From Notoacmeibacter marinus (GTDB lineage: Bacteria > Pseudomonadota > Alphaproteobacteria > Rhizobiales > Rhizobiaceae): a stretch of 64,000 nt of DNA. Positions 48,560 through 56,973 of this stretch are shown in pieces (position 1 is the first letter of the stretch; each line of letters opens with the position of its first letter). The notes beneath the pieces were generated by a model. The model ran no database searches. It was not told the origin of the DNA and saw only the letters and a program-made list of their open reading frames with translations. Both the position numbers and the translations under genes were made by a program. The stretch covers positions 372,001 to 436,000 of the forward strand of contig NZ_NBYO01000003.1 in NCBI RefSeq assembly GCF_002238045.1, read 5' to 3'.

Positions 48560-49078
48560 TCATGAGCGAAGACGCTCGTCCAGTTCCGCCATACGGGTTT
48601 CCGGCCACACTTCGATCCCGGCGGCACGCAAGGCGGCAGTCGTCACGCCCATCCCGTCAATGCGGGTTCCGCTGAACGTTCCGTCATAGATGAAGGTCGA
48701 GCCGCAGGATGGCGACCCATCCGTCAGAACGGCGTATCGGCAGCCCATTCGCTGCGCCATCGCTACCGTATCCCTTGCCGCTTTGACGTAGAGCGCCGTC
48801 ACATCGCGCCCGGTCTTCTCGACAACGGCAATGGTCTCGCTTGAAACCGCCTCGGGGTCCATGGCGCCGGCGGCCGGGCGGGGGCCATCTGCCGGCGGTG
48901 GCACAATTTCCGCCGGTGGACGCGGCGTCGGAAAGCCGACCGCCACTTCGGGACAGATCGAAACCACCCTGCCCTCTCCCTGCCATCGCGAAAGAATGGC
49001 GTTGCCGGAAAGCTTGTCCTTACCATTGTAGCGAACCGGGCGGCCGAGCAGGCAGGCTGAAACGAGAATGCGATCCAT
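48560..49078 (-). CDS. DUF523 domain protein
   Basis: 172-aa protein with the DUF523 pattern: ILVSACLLGRPVRYNGKDK, ICPEVAVGFPTPRPP, ALTDGSPSCGS-like VLTDGSPSCGSTFIYDGTF, and GVTTAALRAAGIEVWPE. The conserved cysteines suggest metal or Fe-S binding. Function is unknown; relatives have been connected to thiouracil desulfuration. Monocistronic, facing the glycerophosphodiesterase gene. Confidence 0.9.
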   Translation of the reverse strand: MDRILVSACLLGRPVRYNGKDKLSGNAILSRWQGEGRVVSICPEVAVGFPTPRPPAEIVPPPADGPRPAAGAMDPEAVSSETIAVVEKTGRDVTALYVKAARDTVAMAQRMGCRYAVLTDGSPSCGSTFIYDGTFSGTRIDGMGVTTAALRAAGIEVWPETRMAELDERLRS

Positions 49079-49150
49079 GCGGCATAGATTAGCCCTTGCT
49101 CGATTGCCGCACCAGGGCCGGACAAACGAACACGTTCAAAGACAACCGCC

Positions 49151-50110
49151 TTACGTTTTCGTGCCGGGCTCGACGAGCGGCAGATCGGCGCGGAGACGAC
49201 GACGCTCGCTCAGAATCGAAACGACGTAGAGCGCCAGCGCCAGCCAGATAAAGGAGAACGCCACGAGACGCGCCCAGCCGAACGGCTCCTTGAAGACGAA
49301 AACCGCGATCAGGAAGATCATGGTCGGCGCGATGTACTGCATGACGCCGATGGTGGAGAGGCGCAGCAGCTTGGCGCCATTGGCATAGAGGATCAAAGGA
49401 ATGGCCGTCGCCACGCCGGCAAAGAGCAGCAGCCCTGTGTCCGCCATGGTGCCGCTGCCGAAGAACGGCTTGTCCCCACCGCTCCAGGTCAACCACATCA
49501 GATAGCCAAGCGCGATCGGCGACAGAATCAGGACTTCGAGAAAAAAGCCCTGATTGGGGCCGACCGGCAACGTCTTGCGGAAATAGGCATAACCGCCCCA
49601 CGAAAAGACAAGGCCGAGCGAGACCAGCGGCAGGCCGCCGCTCTCCCAAGTGAGGATCGCGACGGCGACCACAGCGGAGACGATGGCAGCGAGCTGCAGC
49701 CGGGTCATCTTCTCGCGCAGCACGATGGCGCCCAGCGCGATGGTGAAAAGCGGATTGACGTAATAGCCGAGCGAGGTTTCCAGCGCGCGGTCGTTGGCAA
49801 TGGCCCAGACATAGATCGACCAGTTGATGCTGATGAGCGCGGCCGTAACCGCCGCCATGCCGATAATCCGCCAGTCGCCGAGCGCACGCTTCAGATCGTC
49901 GGTCCGGCGGAGCCACAAAATCCACGCCCCGGCGATGGGAATCGACCAGAGAATGCGATGCGCGACCACTTCAACGGGCGCGATATGGGCGACCGCTTTC
50001 ATGTAAAAGGGCAGGAACCCCCAAAGCAGATAAGCCGAGAGCGCAAACAGGAATCCCGGCAGCGTATCGCCGGTATCGGTCGGGACCGGCATCGGGTTTG
50101 ATCGGGCCAT
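49151..50110 (-). CDS. rarD: EamA family transporter RarD
   Basis: 319-aa drug/metabolite-superfamily exporter with ten predicted helices. RarD hallmarks are GFLFALSAYLLWGFLPFYMKA, HRILWSIP, NWSIYVWAIANDRALETSLGYYVNPL (split across two helices) and MQYIAPTMIFL. Substrate unknown. The ATG at 50110 overlaps the cimA stop (TGATG), so translation is likely coupled. Confidence 0.92.
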   Translation of the reverse strand: MARSNPMPVPTDTGDTLPGFLFALSAYLLWGFLPFYMKAVAHIAPVEVVAHRILWSIPIAGAWILWLRRTDDLKRALGDWRIIGMAAVTAALISINWSIYVWAIANDRALETSLGYYVNPLFTIALGAIVLREKMTRLQLAAIVSAVVAVAILTWESGGLPLVSLGLVFSWGGYAYFRKTLPVGPNQGFFLEVLILSPIALGYLMWLTWSGGDKPFFGSGTMADTGLLLFAGVATAIPLILYANGAKLLRLSTIGVMQYIAPTMIFLIAVFVFKEPFGWARLVAFSFIWLALALYVVSILSERRRLRADLPLVEPGTKT

Positions 50111-51720
50111 CAGGCAGCCTTTTGTGCTTTCAGCCGCTCGAAGAGGCAATAGACGATGGAATCCATCATCGCTTCAAAAGAGGCGTCGATGACATTGTCT
50201 GACACGCCGATGGTGGTCCAGTGGCGGCCCTGCCCGTCGCGCGTTTCGATCATGACGCGCGTGACGGCCTCGGTGCCGCCATTCAGAATGCGGACCTTAT
50301 AGTCGACCAGTTCGATATCCTCGATCAGCGTCTGATACTTGCCGAGGTCCTTGCGGAGAGCCACATCGAGTGCGTTGACCGGACCCTTGCCTTCGGCAAC
50401 GCTCATTTTCTCTTCGCCGTCGATCTCGACCTTCACCACCGCCTCGGCCAGATCGATCTTCTCTCCGACGGCGTTGATGCGGCGCTCCACCACGCAGCGA
50501 TAGGAGGTGACGTTGAAATAGGCCGGCACCGCGCCGAGATGGCGGCGCGCCAGCATTTCGAACGAGGCGTCGGCATCCTCATAGGCGTAGCCCTCGGCCT
50601 CGCGCTCCTTGACCAGTGCAATCAGCGTATCGAGGCGCGGATCGTCTTTCCGGACAGAGATGCCGCGCCGCGCCAGACCCTCGATGAAATTGGCCTTACC
50701 GCCCTGATCGGACACCATGACCCTGCGGGCATTGCCGACACTTTCCGGCGCCACATGCTCATAGGTTTCCGGCTCCTTCAGAAGGGCGGAGGCGTGAATG
50801 CCCGCCTTCGTCGCGAAGGCGGACGCGCCGACATAGGGCGCCTGCGGGTCGGGCATCCGGTTCAGCAGATCGTCAAACATGCGCGACAGGCGCGTCAGAC
50901 CCTTCAGCTTTTCTTGCGTGATACCGGTTTCGAAACGCGCGGCGAAGCTCTCCTTCAGCAGCAAAGTCGGGATGATCGAGGTGAGGTTCGCATTGCCGCA
51001 GCGCTCGCCGATGCCGTTCAGCGTGCCCTGGATCTGACGAACGCCGGCATTGACAGCGGCGAGGCTGTTGGCCACCGCCTGGCCGGTATCGTCATGGGCG
51101 TGGATGCCGAGCCGCTCACCGGGAATGCCCGCTTCGCCAATCACATGCTCGACGATGGCGCACACATCGATGGGCTGCGTGCCGCCATTGGTGTCGCACA
51201 GCACGACCCATCGCGCGCCGGCGTCAAAGGCGGTTTTCGCGCAGTCCAGCGCGTAGTCCTTGTTGGCCTTGTAGCCATCGAAGAAATGCTCGCAATCGAT
51301 CAGCGCCTCACGGCCCGACTCCACAATGGCTTCGACGGACTGGCGGATGTTCTCCAGATTTTCGTCAAGCGTGCAGCCGAGCGCCACGCGAACATGATAA
51401 TCCCAGCTCTTCGCAACGAGGCAAACGGCGTCCGCCTTGCTGGCGAGCGTGCCGGCGAGCCCCGGATCGTTCGACGCCGAAACCCCGGCCCGCTTCGTCA
51501 TGCCGAAGGCGGTGAAGGTCGCGGATTTCGTTGCCTTGTTCGAAAAGAACGCCGTATCGGTCGGGTTCGCGCCGGGATAGCCACCCTCCACATAATCGAT
51601 GCCGAAATCGTCCAGCCATGCCGCAATCTGGCGCTTTTCCTCCAGCGCGAAATCGACGCCCGGCGTCTGCTGGCCGTCGCGGAGAGTCGTATCGAAGAGA
51701 TAGAGGCGTTCCTTGGTCAT
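50110..51720 (-). CDS. cimA: (R)-citramalate synthase
   Basis: 536-aa enzyme condensing pyruvate and acetyl-CoA to citramalate, the threonine-independent entry to isoleucine. It is of the LeuA/HOA family: FDTTLRDGQQTPGVDF, IHAHDDTGQAVANSLAAV with metal-binding His, GTLNGIGERCGNANL, and a C-terminal LeuA-type regulatory domain (after about 400) for feedback control. The GNANL and AGIHA features and length fit CimA rather than 2-isopropylmalate synthase. Confidence 0.92.
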   Translation of the reverse strand: MTKERLYLFDTTLRDGQQTPGVDFALEEKRQIAAWLDDFGIDYVEGGYPGANPTDTAFFSNKATKSATFTAFGMTKRAGVSASNDPGLAGTLASKADAVCLVAKSWDYHVRVALGCTLDENLENIRQSVEAIVESGREALIDCEHFFDGYKANKDYALDCAKTAFDAGARWVVLCDTNGGTQPIDVCAIVEHVIGEAGIPGERLGIHAHDDTGQAVANSLAAVNAGVRQIQGTLNGIGERCGNANLTSIIPTLLLKESFAARFETGITQEKLKGLTRLSRMFDDLLNRMPDPQAPYVGASAFATKAGIHASALLKEPETYEHVAPESVGNARRVMVSDQGGKANFIEGLARRGISVRKDDPRLDTLIALVKEREAEGYAYEDADASFEMLARRHLGAVPAYFNVTSYRCVVERRINAVGEKIDLAEAVVKVEIDGEEKMSVAEGKGPVNALDVALRKDLGKYQTLIEDIELVDYKVRILNGGTEAVTRVMIETRDGQGRHWTTIGVSDNVIDASFEAMMDSIVYCLFERLKAQKAA

Positions 51721-51760
51721 GATCCGCCCTTACACCCCGAGCGCCTTCGGGGGAAGCATG

Positions 51761-52237
51761 TCAGACCTTCGGCCAGTTCTTGTCATCGTCCGTCGGATGG
51801 TCGGGATGCAGATTGCTGACGATACTGCCGTAGAAATCCTGCATCTTCGCAGCGTCAGCGGCTCCACGGTCCGGGACCTGATGGAGCGTGGCGAAGAAGG
51901 ACAGCCGGTTTTCCGGATTGACCTGAACGGCAGGCGGCGCAAGCTCCGGATCGTCCAACGCACCGATGGCGACTTCCACGATTGGTTCGTCGTCCCAGTC
52001 GTATTCATATGTCAGCGGCGTGCCACAATGGCCGCAAAAGCCGCGTCGCGCCTTGTTGGACGACGCGAAGCGCTTCGGCTCGCCGCGCGTCCATTTCAGG
52101 CCGTGCGTCGTGACGAGCGGGCCGAAAAAGGAGCCGAACGCCTTCTGGCACATCCGGCAATGGCAGATCGAGGCGCCTCCGAGACTTTTCACCTCGAACC
52201 GCGCGGCACCGCATTGGCAGCCGCCTGTGATGGTCAT
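51761..52237 (-). CDS. GFA (glutathione-dependent formaldehyde-activating) family protein
   Basis: 158-aa zinc protein with the GFA cysteine pattern: GGCQCGAARFEV, CHCRMCQKAFGSFF and GFCGHCGTPLTYEY, i.e. seven Cys in three clusters as in Gfa. Most members have no proven formaldehyde role, so the enzymatic function is open. Its ATG overlaps the DUF559 stop (ATGA), so it is translated after that nuclease gene. Confidence 0.9.
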   Translation of the reverse strand: MTITGGCQCGAARFEVKSLGGASICHCRMCQKAFGSFFGPLVTTHGLKWTRGEPKRFASSNKARRGFCGHCGTPLTYEYDWDDEPIVEVAIGALDDPELAPPAVQVNPENRLSFFATLHQVPDRGAADAAKMQDFYGSIVSNLHPDHPTDDDKNWPKV

Positions 52238-52692
52238 GGCTGGGGTTCTCCATTTGGCGACAGCGCCACTCCCTCCCCCTCGAGGGGAGGGTGGACGGGC
52301 GTGTCAGCGGCCGGACGGGTGGGGTCGGACGCCATCGAACAGCAACGCTCTGCAATTTCCTGCGCAACCTGCCAGGCATTGACCCGAACGTCCGGCTCAT
52401 CGATCCGAACGACCCGATAATTCAGAGATGCCAGATAGGCGTCGCGAACCGCATCGTGGTGCCGGCCCGCCGGCGTCTCATGCGTATCGCCATCCACCTC
52501 CACCAAGAGTTTCGAGCGAAGACATGCGAAGTCGACAATGTACGGACCGACAGGCACTTGCCGCCGAAAATGCAGGCCAGTGGCTTTCAGATCGCGCAAT
52601 TCCTTCCAGAGTTCGATTTCGGCGCGCGTCATTCGGTGGCGCAGCGTCCTTGCCTTCTGGCGGGTCTCGGCGGCGATACGGGTGCGGGGCAT
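52234..52692 (-). CDS. DUF559 (Vsr-like PD-(D/E)XK) endonuclease-domain protein, repeat-coded tail
   Basis: 152 aa. Residues 1-118 are a typical DUF559 domain: ARTLRHRMTRAEIELWKELR, LHFRRQVPVGPYIVDFAC, and KLLVEVDGDTHE, giving a Vsr-like D-x(10)-E-x-D nuclease site (D54, E65, D67), then YLASLNYRVVRIDEPDV. Residues about 122-141 (SDPTRPAADTPVHPPLEGEG) are encoded by a GC-rich repeat (52269-52327) and are not part of the fold. An inverted copy of that repeat lies just upstream of the gene. Function unknown; DUF559 genes are common accessory genes in Alphaproteobacteria. Confidence 0.9.
   Translation of the reverse strand: MPRTRIAAETRQKARTLRHRMTRAEIELWKELRDLKATGLHFRRQVPVGPYIVDFACLRSKLLVEVDGDTHETPAGRHHDAVRDAYLASLNYRVVRIDEPDVRVNAWQVAQEIAERCCSMASDPTRPAADTPVHPPLEGEGVALSPNGEPQP
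52269..52327 (+). repeat. GC-rich interspersed repeat, copy A (within the DUF559 3' end)
   Basis: Begins with a hairpin (CCCTCCCC / GGGGAGGG around a 5-nt loop) and continues GTGGACGGGC...GGACGGGTGGGGTCG. Similarity to copy C extends into flanks (AGCG-CAC before, CATCGAA after). Confidence 0.85.
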
Positions 52693-52744
52693 GACTTTCT
52701 CCCGGTTTTGGCAGGACGATAGTGGCGGTCGAGACCTCGTTCAA

Positions 52745-52801
52745 CAACCCCACCCGTCTCGTGGCTGCGCCACGATCCACCCTCCCCTCAAGTGGGAGGG
52801 A
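52745..52801 (-). repeat. GC-rich interspersed repeat, copy B (inverted, upstream of DUF559)
   Basis: Same family as A and C but on the minus strand: hairpin CCCTCCC / GGGAGGG, then GTGGA and GACGGGTGGGGT. The middle differs (TCGTGGCGCAGCCACGA, itself palindromic). Confidence 0.8.
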
Positions 52802-52926
52802 CTGGCGATTGTCATTCGCCACAGGCGAAATCGTTTAGTTTCCTCACCCGGATCGCAAGAGAGCGACATTTCAGAGCGTTCGTGTCGCACGGTTGCAGTG
52901 GAGGTTCCGCATCGAAAGCGGCACCA

Positions 52927-52984
52927 TCCCTCCCCCTCGGGGAGAGGGTGGACGGGCGCGTCAACAACCGGACGGGTGGGGTCG
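52927..52984 (+). repeat. GC-rich interspersed repeat, copy C (after cysS)
   Basis: Nearly identical to copy A over GTGGACGGGCG...GGACGGGTGGGGTCG; hairpin arms are CCCTCCCCC and GGGGAGAGGG with a small bulge. Lies 20 nt beyond the cysS stop. Confidence 0.85.
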
Positions 52985-53004
52985 CACTGTCATCGAATAC
53001 GACC

Positions 53005-54558
53005 CTACCGCTTCACCTCCCAAGTGGTCACACGTTCGCCGGTTTCGGAATCCTTTGAATCCTTTAGCTGGATTCCCTGAGTCAGAAGTTCATCGCGGAT
53101 ACGGTCCGCCTCGGCCCAGTTCTTTTCGCGGATGAAAGCAAGGCGTTGGTCGATCATGCATTGAATATGATCTTCGTTAAATGCAATCAGTTGAGCTGCT
53201 TCTTCGACCGACAGACTGATTATGTGATCGAATGACATCAACCCAACAGTCCGCAGCGCTGCAAATGCAGCCAATGCGCTCTCACCCCGATCAACTTGGT
53301 CCACAAGTTCGTTAATGCGCCGAAAAAAACGTGAAAAATCGATGTCATCGTAGAGCGAAGCTAAAGCTTCGACATCTTCAAATGGATGATTTTCCCAAAT
53401 CTCGCGACGATCTGATGTAGTGTTCCAGGCCGTCTTTGCTGGTATCAACCTGCACCATTTCTCGAAGATATTTGAGGCCTCCTCCAACCTACGCACACTG
53501 AAGTCGATCGGCTCGCGATAGTGCGTCATCAGCATGGCGAGGCGCAGCACCTCGCCCGGCCATTTGCGGCCACCGAATTTGTCCGTTTCCAGCAGATCGG
53601 CGATGGTGACGAAATTGCCCTCGCTCTTGCTCATTTTTCGGCCTTCAACCTGCAGGAAGCCATTGTGCATCCAATATCGGGCCATGGCCTCTGAACCATG
53701 GGCGCAGCGGCTCTGGGCGATCTCGTTTTCGTGATGCGGGAAGATCAGGTCGAGCCCGCCGCCATGAATGTCGAACGTCTCGCCGAGATAGGCGGCGCTC
53801 ATCGCCGAGCATTCGATGTGCCAGCCGGGGCGCCCATGGATGGTGCGTTCCGCGCCTTCCGAACGAAACACCGCATCCCAGCCGGGCTGATCGGCCGCGC
53901 TTTCCTTCCACAGTACGAAATCGGCCGGGTTCTTCTTGTGGCCCTCGACAGCGATGCGCGCGCCAGCCTGCTGCTCATCCAGATTGCGCTTCGACAGGCG
54001 CCCATAATCGGTCATGGACGCGGTATCAAAGAGCACTTCGGCGCCCTCCCCGCCCTGCGCGATATAGGCGTTGCCGCGGTCGAGCAGCGTCTGGATCAGG
54101 CTCGCCATATCGGTCTTGCCGTCGGCGCGCGGCAGGACGAACTCCGTCGCGCGGGGCTGGACGGTCGGCGGCAGGCAACCAAGGGCCGCGACGTCCTTCT
54201 GATACTGCGCGAAGGTGGTTTCGGTGACCTGCCGGATCGCCGCGTTCAGCGTCAGTTCGCCGGCGTCGATCTTCGGGCCGAAATCGCGCAGCGCCCGCGC
54301 ATTAATCTTGTCGTCGACATCCGTGATGTTGCGGACATAGGCGATACGGGAACCGTCCGGCGCATTTCCCTCTCCCGGATAAAGGTGGCGCAGCAGCCTA
54401 AACAGCACATCGAAGACGATGGCCGGGCGCGCATTGCCGATATGGGCGTAATCGTAGACCGTCGGCCCGCAGACATACATCTTCACATTGTCGTGATCGG
54501 CCGGTTCGAAGACCTCCTTCTGGCGGGTCATCGTGTTATAGAGGCGCAGTTCGGTCAT
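53005..54558 (-). CDS. cysS: Cysteinyl-tRNA synthetase
   Basis: 517-aa class I synthetase. Zinc/HIGH region [18 protein letters not shown], zinc ligands in WHIECSAM and [11 protein letters not shown], and KMSKSEGN loop are all present, followed by the DALR helical domain and a short tail (TTWEVKR). The gene is intact. Codons for residues about 346-466 (53161-53520) are unusually AT-rich (about 47% GC by hand count, against about 60% or more either side), suggesting that this block was exchanged with a different lineage. Start ATG at 54558 gives the standard opening [14 protein letters not shown]. Confidence 0.95.
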   Translation of the reverse strand: MTELRLYNTMTRQKEVFEPADHDNVKMYVCGPTVYDYAHIGNARPAIVFDVLFRLLRHLYPGEGNAPDGSRIAYVRNITDVDDKINARALRDFGPKIDAGELTLNAAIRQVTETTFAQYQKDVAALGCLPPTVQPRATEFVLPRADGKTDMASLIQTLLDRGNAYIAQGGEGAEVLFDTASMTDYGRLSKRNLDEQQAGARIAVEGHKKNPADFVLWKESAADQPGWDAVFRSEGAERTIHGRPGWHIECSAMSAAYLGETFDIHGGGLDLIFPHHENEIAQSRCAHGSEAMARYWMHNGFLQVEGRKMSKSEGNFVTIADLLETDKFGGRKWPGEVLRLAMLMTHYREPIDFSVRRLEEASNIFEKWCRLIPAKTAWNTTSDRREIWENHPFEDVEALASLYDDIDFSRFFRRINELVDQVDRGESALAAFAALRTVGLMSFDHIISLSVEEAAQLIAFNEDHIQCMIDQRLAFIREKNWAEADRIRDELLTQGIQLKDSKDSETGERVTTWEVKR

Positions 54559-54703
54559 GTCGGCTTTCCGGGTTTTCGGCGCGGCAGAAAAGGGCCGCCC
54601 TTTTGCGCCCAGCGACAGGAAAGCGTCAAGCGGCGGAGCCGTGACACGAGGAGAATGTGAAGGCCAGCTTCGATGCTATTCTTGTGGCGCTCAGGCAACA
54701 ACG

Positions 54704-54832
54704 ATGGCCAAACCGTCCATTTACCATGATGAAACACCATGGAACCGGCAAAGCCGACTTGAGTTAGCCAATTGTAAAGCAGATCGTTTCATTGTGATGC
54801 ATAAGCGTAAAAAGGCGGCCCAAAGCCTTTGA
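54704..54832 (+). CDS. Possible 42-aa ORF (low support)
   Basis: ATG at 54704 gives a 42-residue basic product (MAKPSIYHDETPWNRQSRLE start, RKKAAQSL end). Ribosome site is weak and an alternative frame with a better AGGAGA site (GTG near 54659, 36 aa) overlaps it, so at most one is real. The rest of the 297-bp gap 54559-54855 shows nothing recognisable. Confidence 0.2.
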   Translation: MAKPSIYHDETPWNRQSRLELANCKADRFIVMHKRKKAAQSL

Positions 54833-54855
54833 CGGCCGCTAGCAAGGAAGAGCCA

Positions 54856-55047
54856 ATGGCACTGGAAATCGTCGAAGCCGTTCAAGCCGCCAAGCGTTGC
54901 GAAGACGCCGCTCGCCAGAAAGAACGGCGCTTCGCGTCGAGCAAGCAGGACGGGCAGCTCACGCCGAAATACAAGTCGATCGCCCATCCCGCCGTGTCCG
55001 GAGCGGTGGCGGGGCGGTGCGGCAACGGCTCCGGTCGCTCCAACTAA
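54856..55047 (+). CDS. Small hypothetical protein (63 aa)
   Basis: ATG with AGGAAG 5 nt upstream opens 63 codons. The product is basic, with a helical N-terminus (ALEIVEAVQAAKRCEDAARQ), a polar middle and a Gly/Ser-rich end (GRCGNGSGRSN). No signal peptide, no membrane segment, no family recognised. The good ribosome site argues for a real gene. Confidence 0.5.
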   Translation: MALEIVEAVQAAKRCEDAARQKERRFASSKQDGQLTPKYKSIAHPAVSGAVAGRCGNGSGRSN

Positions 55048-55191
55048 GCGATTCCGCCGACCTTCAGCTTTTCATCGATGCCGTTCGCGACATGCGAGCG
55101 GCATTGTGCGTTTCACAGTGTCGATTTTGTTGCGCGATGGCGGGTTCTTCGGCATTCTGCGGTCGAGGGACACGTATTGGAGGATCCAATT

Positions 55192-55530
55192 ATGGCCCGC
55201 CCGTACCATCATTTGCTCGGCCTTCTCGCTGCTCTTTCGCTTGTCGCTACAACGCTACCGGCACAGGCGACGTCCGGCCCCGGCTGTCTCTATGTGGTGA
55301 ATGTCGCACCCTATGACGTGCTCAACATGCGCGCACGGCCCAGCGCGCGTTCGGCCATCGTCGACCAGTTGCCTCCACGACGGCATGGCATCATCCACCT
55401 CGATGCGAAATGCCGTCCGCTCAGCCGGCCGTGGGGTTCGCGCTGGTGTCCCGTCACCCATTACGATGGCAACCGGGTGACCAAAGGTTACGTCAAAGCT
55501 CGCTATATCCGTGACTCCGACTGCCCGTGA
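55192..55530 (+). CDS. Exported SH3-like domain protein
   Basis: 112-aa product with a signal peptide (LLGLLAALSLVATTLPAQA) and a single bacterial SH3-type domain: LYVVNVAPYDVLNMRARPSA, the variable LPPRRHGI loop, and a last strand KGYVKARYI. Three cysteines in the mature protein (GCLYV, AKCRPL, RWCPV) plus one at the end may form disulfides. Such domains bind murein or proteins in the periplasm. A GGAGGA site 8 nt upstream of the ATG at 55192 decides the start. Confidence 0.82.
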   Translation: MARPYHHLLGLLAALSLVATTLPAQATSGPGCLYVVNVAPYDVLNMRARPSARSAIVDQLPPRRHGIIHLDAKCRPLSRPWGSRWCPVTHYDGNRVTKGYVKARYIRDSDCP

Positions 55531-55542
55531 TCGGCAGGCTTT

Positions 55543-56172
55543 TCAGAGCTGCATCAGCAGCTTGGCGCCAATCGCCGCCATCACGATTCCGATCAGCACG
55601 TCGAGCACGCGCCATGCATTCGGTTTGGCGAAAAGCGGCGCCAGAAGCCGCGCGCCATAGCCGAGGCTGAAGAACCAGGCGAAGGACGCGATCACCGCGC
55701 CCGCGCCATAGGCGATGCGGGCCGCACCCTCATAGCGGGACGAAAGTGAGCCGAGCAGCAGCACCGTATCGAGATAGACATGCGGGTTGAGGAAGGTGAA
55801 GGCAAGGCAGGTGGCAATGGCGGCCGTAAGGCTGCCGGACTTCTCCGGCGCGTTCGCTGGCGTCATCGCAGCCGGTCGCCAGGCCCGGTGGAATGCAATG
55901 GCGGCATAAGTGAAGAGAAAGGCCGCGCCGCCAAGCGTGACCCAGAAGATCAGCGATGGCGAGCCGCCGATCAGCGCGCCGAGACCGGCAACGCCGGCAA
56001 CGATCAGCAGTGCGTCGGACAATGCGCAGATCAGACAGAGGATGAAGACATGCTGGCGCAAAAGCCCCTGCCGTAGAATGAAGGCGTTCTGCGCGCCGAT
56101 CGCGATGATCAGCGTCGCGCCGAGCGCGAAGCCCGTGCCGAACGGTGCGAAGAAGGCGGGCGTCATTTCCAT
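55543..56172 (-). CDS. LysE/ArgO family amino-acid exporter
   Basis: 209-aa membrane protein with six helices. The LysE pattern is clear: FALGATLIIAIGAQNAFILRQ at the start (split here as one helix), ICALSDALLI, and LNPHVYLDTVLLLGS, the conserved N-P-x-x-Y/H motif. ArgO/LysE proteins export basic amino acids. Start at ATG 56172, 5 nt after the YedK stop, so the two are an operon. Confidence 0.9.
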   Translation of the reverse strand: MEMTPAFFAPFGTGFALGATLIIAIGAQNAFILRQGLLRQHVFILCLICALSDALLIVAGVAGLGALIGGSPSLIFWVTLGGAAFLFTYAAIAFHRAWRPAAMTPANAPEKSGSLTAAIATCLAFTFLNPHVYLDTVLLLGSLSSRYEGAARIAYGAGAVIASFAWFFSLGYGARLLAPLFAKPNAWRVLDVLIGIVMAAIGAKLLMQL

Positions 56173-56177
56173 CACCG

Positions 56178-56924
56178 CTATTGGCCGAAGAGGTTCATCT
56201 GCGAGGGTGGATCGGCTTCGGCCATCTCGTTCTGCGCAACGGCCTCCTGCAAATCCGGTCCCATATTCGCCACCTTGTTCACACGCTCCGACACCGGCAC
56301 GGCCTGCCAGAAATCCTCTGCCACCGGCTGTAGCAGATCGCTCACATGGCGCGGCTCGTATCGTCTTCCATCGAGCCAGCGGTCGAATGCGGCCTGCGGG
56401 ATCGTGACCGGCATTCGGTGGTGGATCGGCCTCAATGTCGCGTTCGCCGAGGTGGTCAGGATCGCCGCCGTTTCGACTTCCGAGCCGTCCGGCGCCAGAA
56501 AGAGGCTGTAGAGGCCGGCAAAGGCCACCAGTCCGCCAGCGGCCGGACTGACCCAGAACGGTTGCGGCTTGCCGCCACCATCGCGCCGCCACTCATAAAA
56601 TCCGGTGGCGGGGATCAGAACGCGACCATGGCGCATAGCGCCGCGAAAGGCCGGTTTTTCGGCGGCTGTCTCGCTGCGCGCATTGATCATCAGCGGCAGG
56701 TCAGCCGGATTTTTCGCCCAGGACGGCACAAATCCCCACCGCACCAGCCGCGCCTGCCTTTCGCGCAGGTTCGAGCCCGCCGGGCGATCCGTATCTCGCA
56801 TGACGATCACGATCGGCTGGGTCGGCGCGATATTGTAGCGCGGGGGAAACGGTTCGACCGGATCGAGGTCGAAATAGTCTTCGACCGCCTCTGCCGGGCT
56901 GGTAAGGGAAAAGCGTCCGCACAT
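56178..56924 (-). CDS. SOS response-associated peptidase family (YedK/HMCES), abasic-site binder
   Basis: 248 aa. Starts with the essential Met-Cys (MCGRFSLTSPAEAVEDYF); Cys2 forms the thiazolidine crosslink with abasic sites in ssDNA. RYNIAPTQP, ARSET, catalytic Glu in TGFYEWRR and His in IHHRMPV complete the site. Start fixed by the required N-terminal Cys at position 2 (ATG 56924). Divergent from the Nudix gene with 49 bp between starts. Confidence 0.95.
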   Translation of the reverse strand: MCGRFSLTSPAEAVEDYFDLDPVEPFPPRYNIAPTQPIVIVMRDTDRPAGSNLRERQARLVRWGFVPSWAKNPADLPLMINARSETAAEKPAFRGAMRHGRVLIPATGFYEWRRDGGGKPQPFWVSPAAGGLVAFAGLYSLFLAPDGSEVETAAILTTSANATLRPIHHRMPVTIPQAAFDRWLDGRRYEPRHVSDLLQPVAEDFWQAVPVSERVNKVANMGPDLQEAVAQNEMAEADPPSQMNLFGQ

Positions 56925-56973
56925 GCGGGCCAACCTTTCCGCCGCTTCGGGCGGCGTCAAGTGGAGTTCGAGC

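Larger units (their letters stand above)
52693..53004. other. Repeat-bearing spacer between DUF559 and cysS (312 bp)
   Basis: No gene seen. It contains repeat copies B and C in opposite orientation, separated by about 125 bp, plus the upstream region of the DUF559 gene. The hairpin of copy C, 20 nt past the cysS stop, may serve as the cysS transcription end. Confidence 0.6.

Noticed and set aside
50221-51819. 532-codon plus-strand open frame opposite cimA
   Set aside because: Shadow of a high-GC gene; composition is Arg/Gly/Asp-rich with no recognisable family.
52250-53000. CRISPR-like array suggested by repeated GGACGGGTGGGGTCG blocks
   Set aside because: Only three copies in mixed orientation with irregular spacing and no cas genes; an interspersed repeat family explains them.
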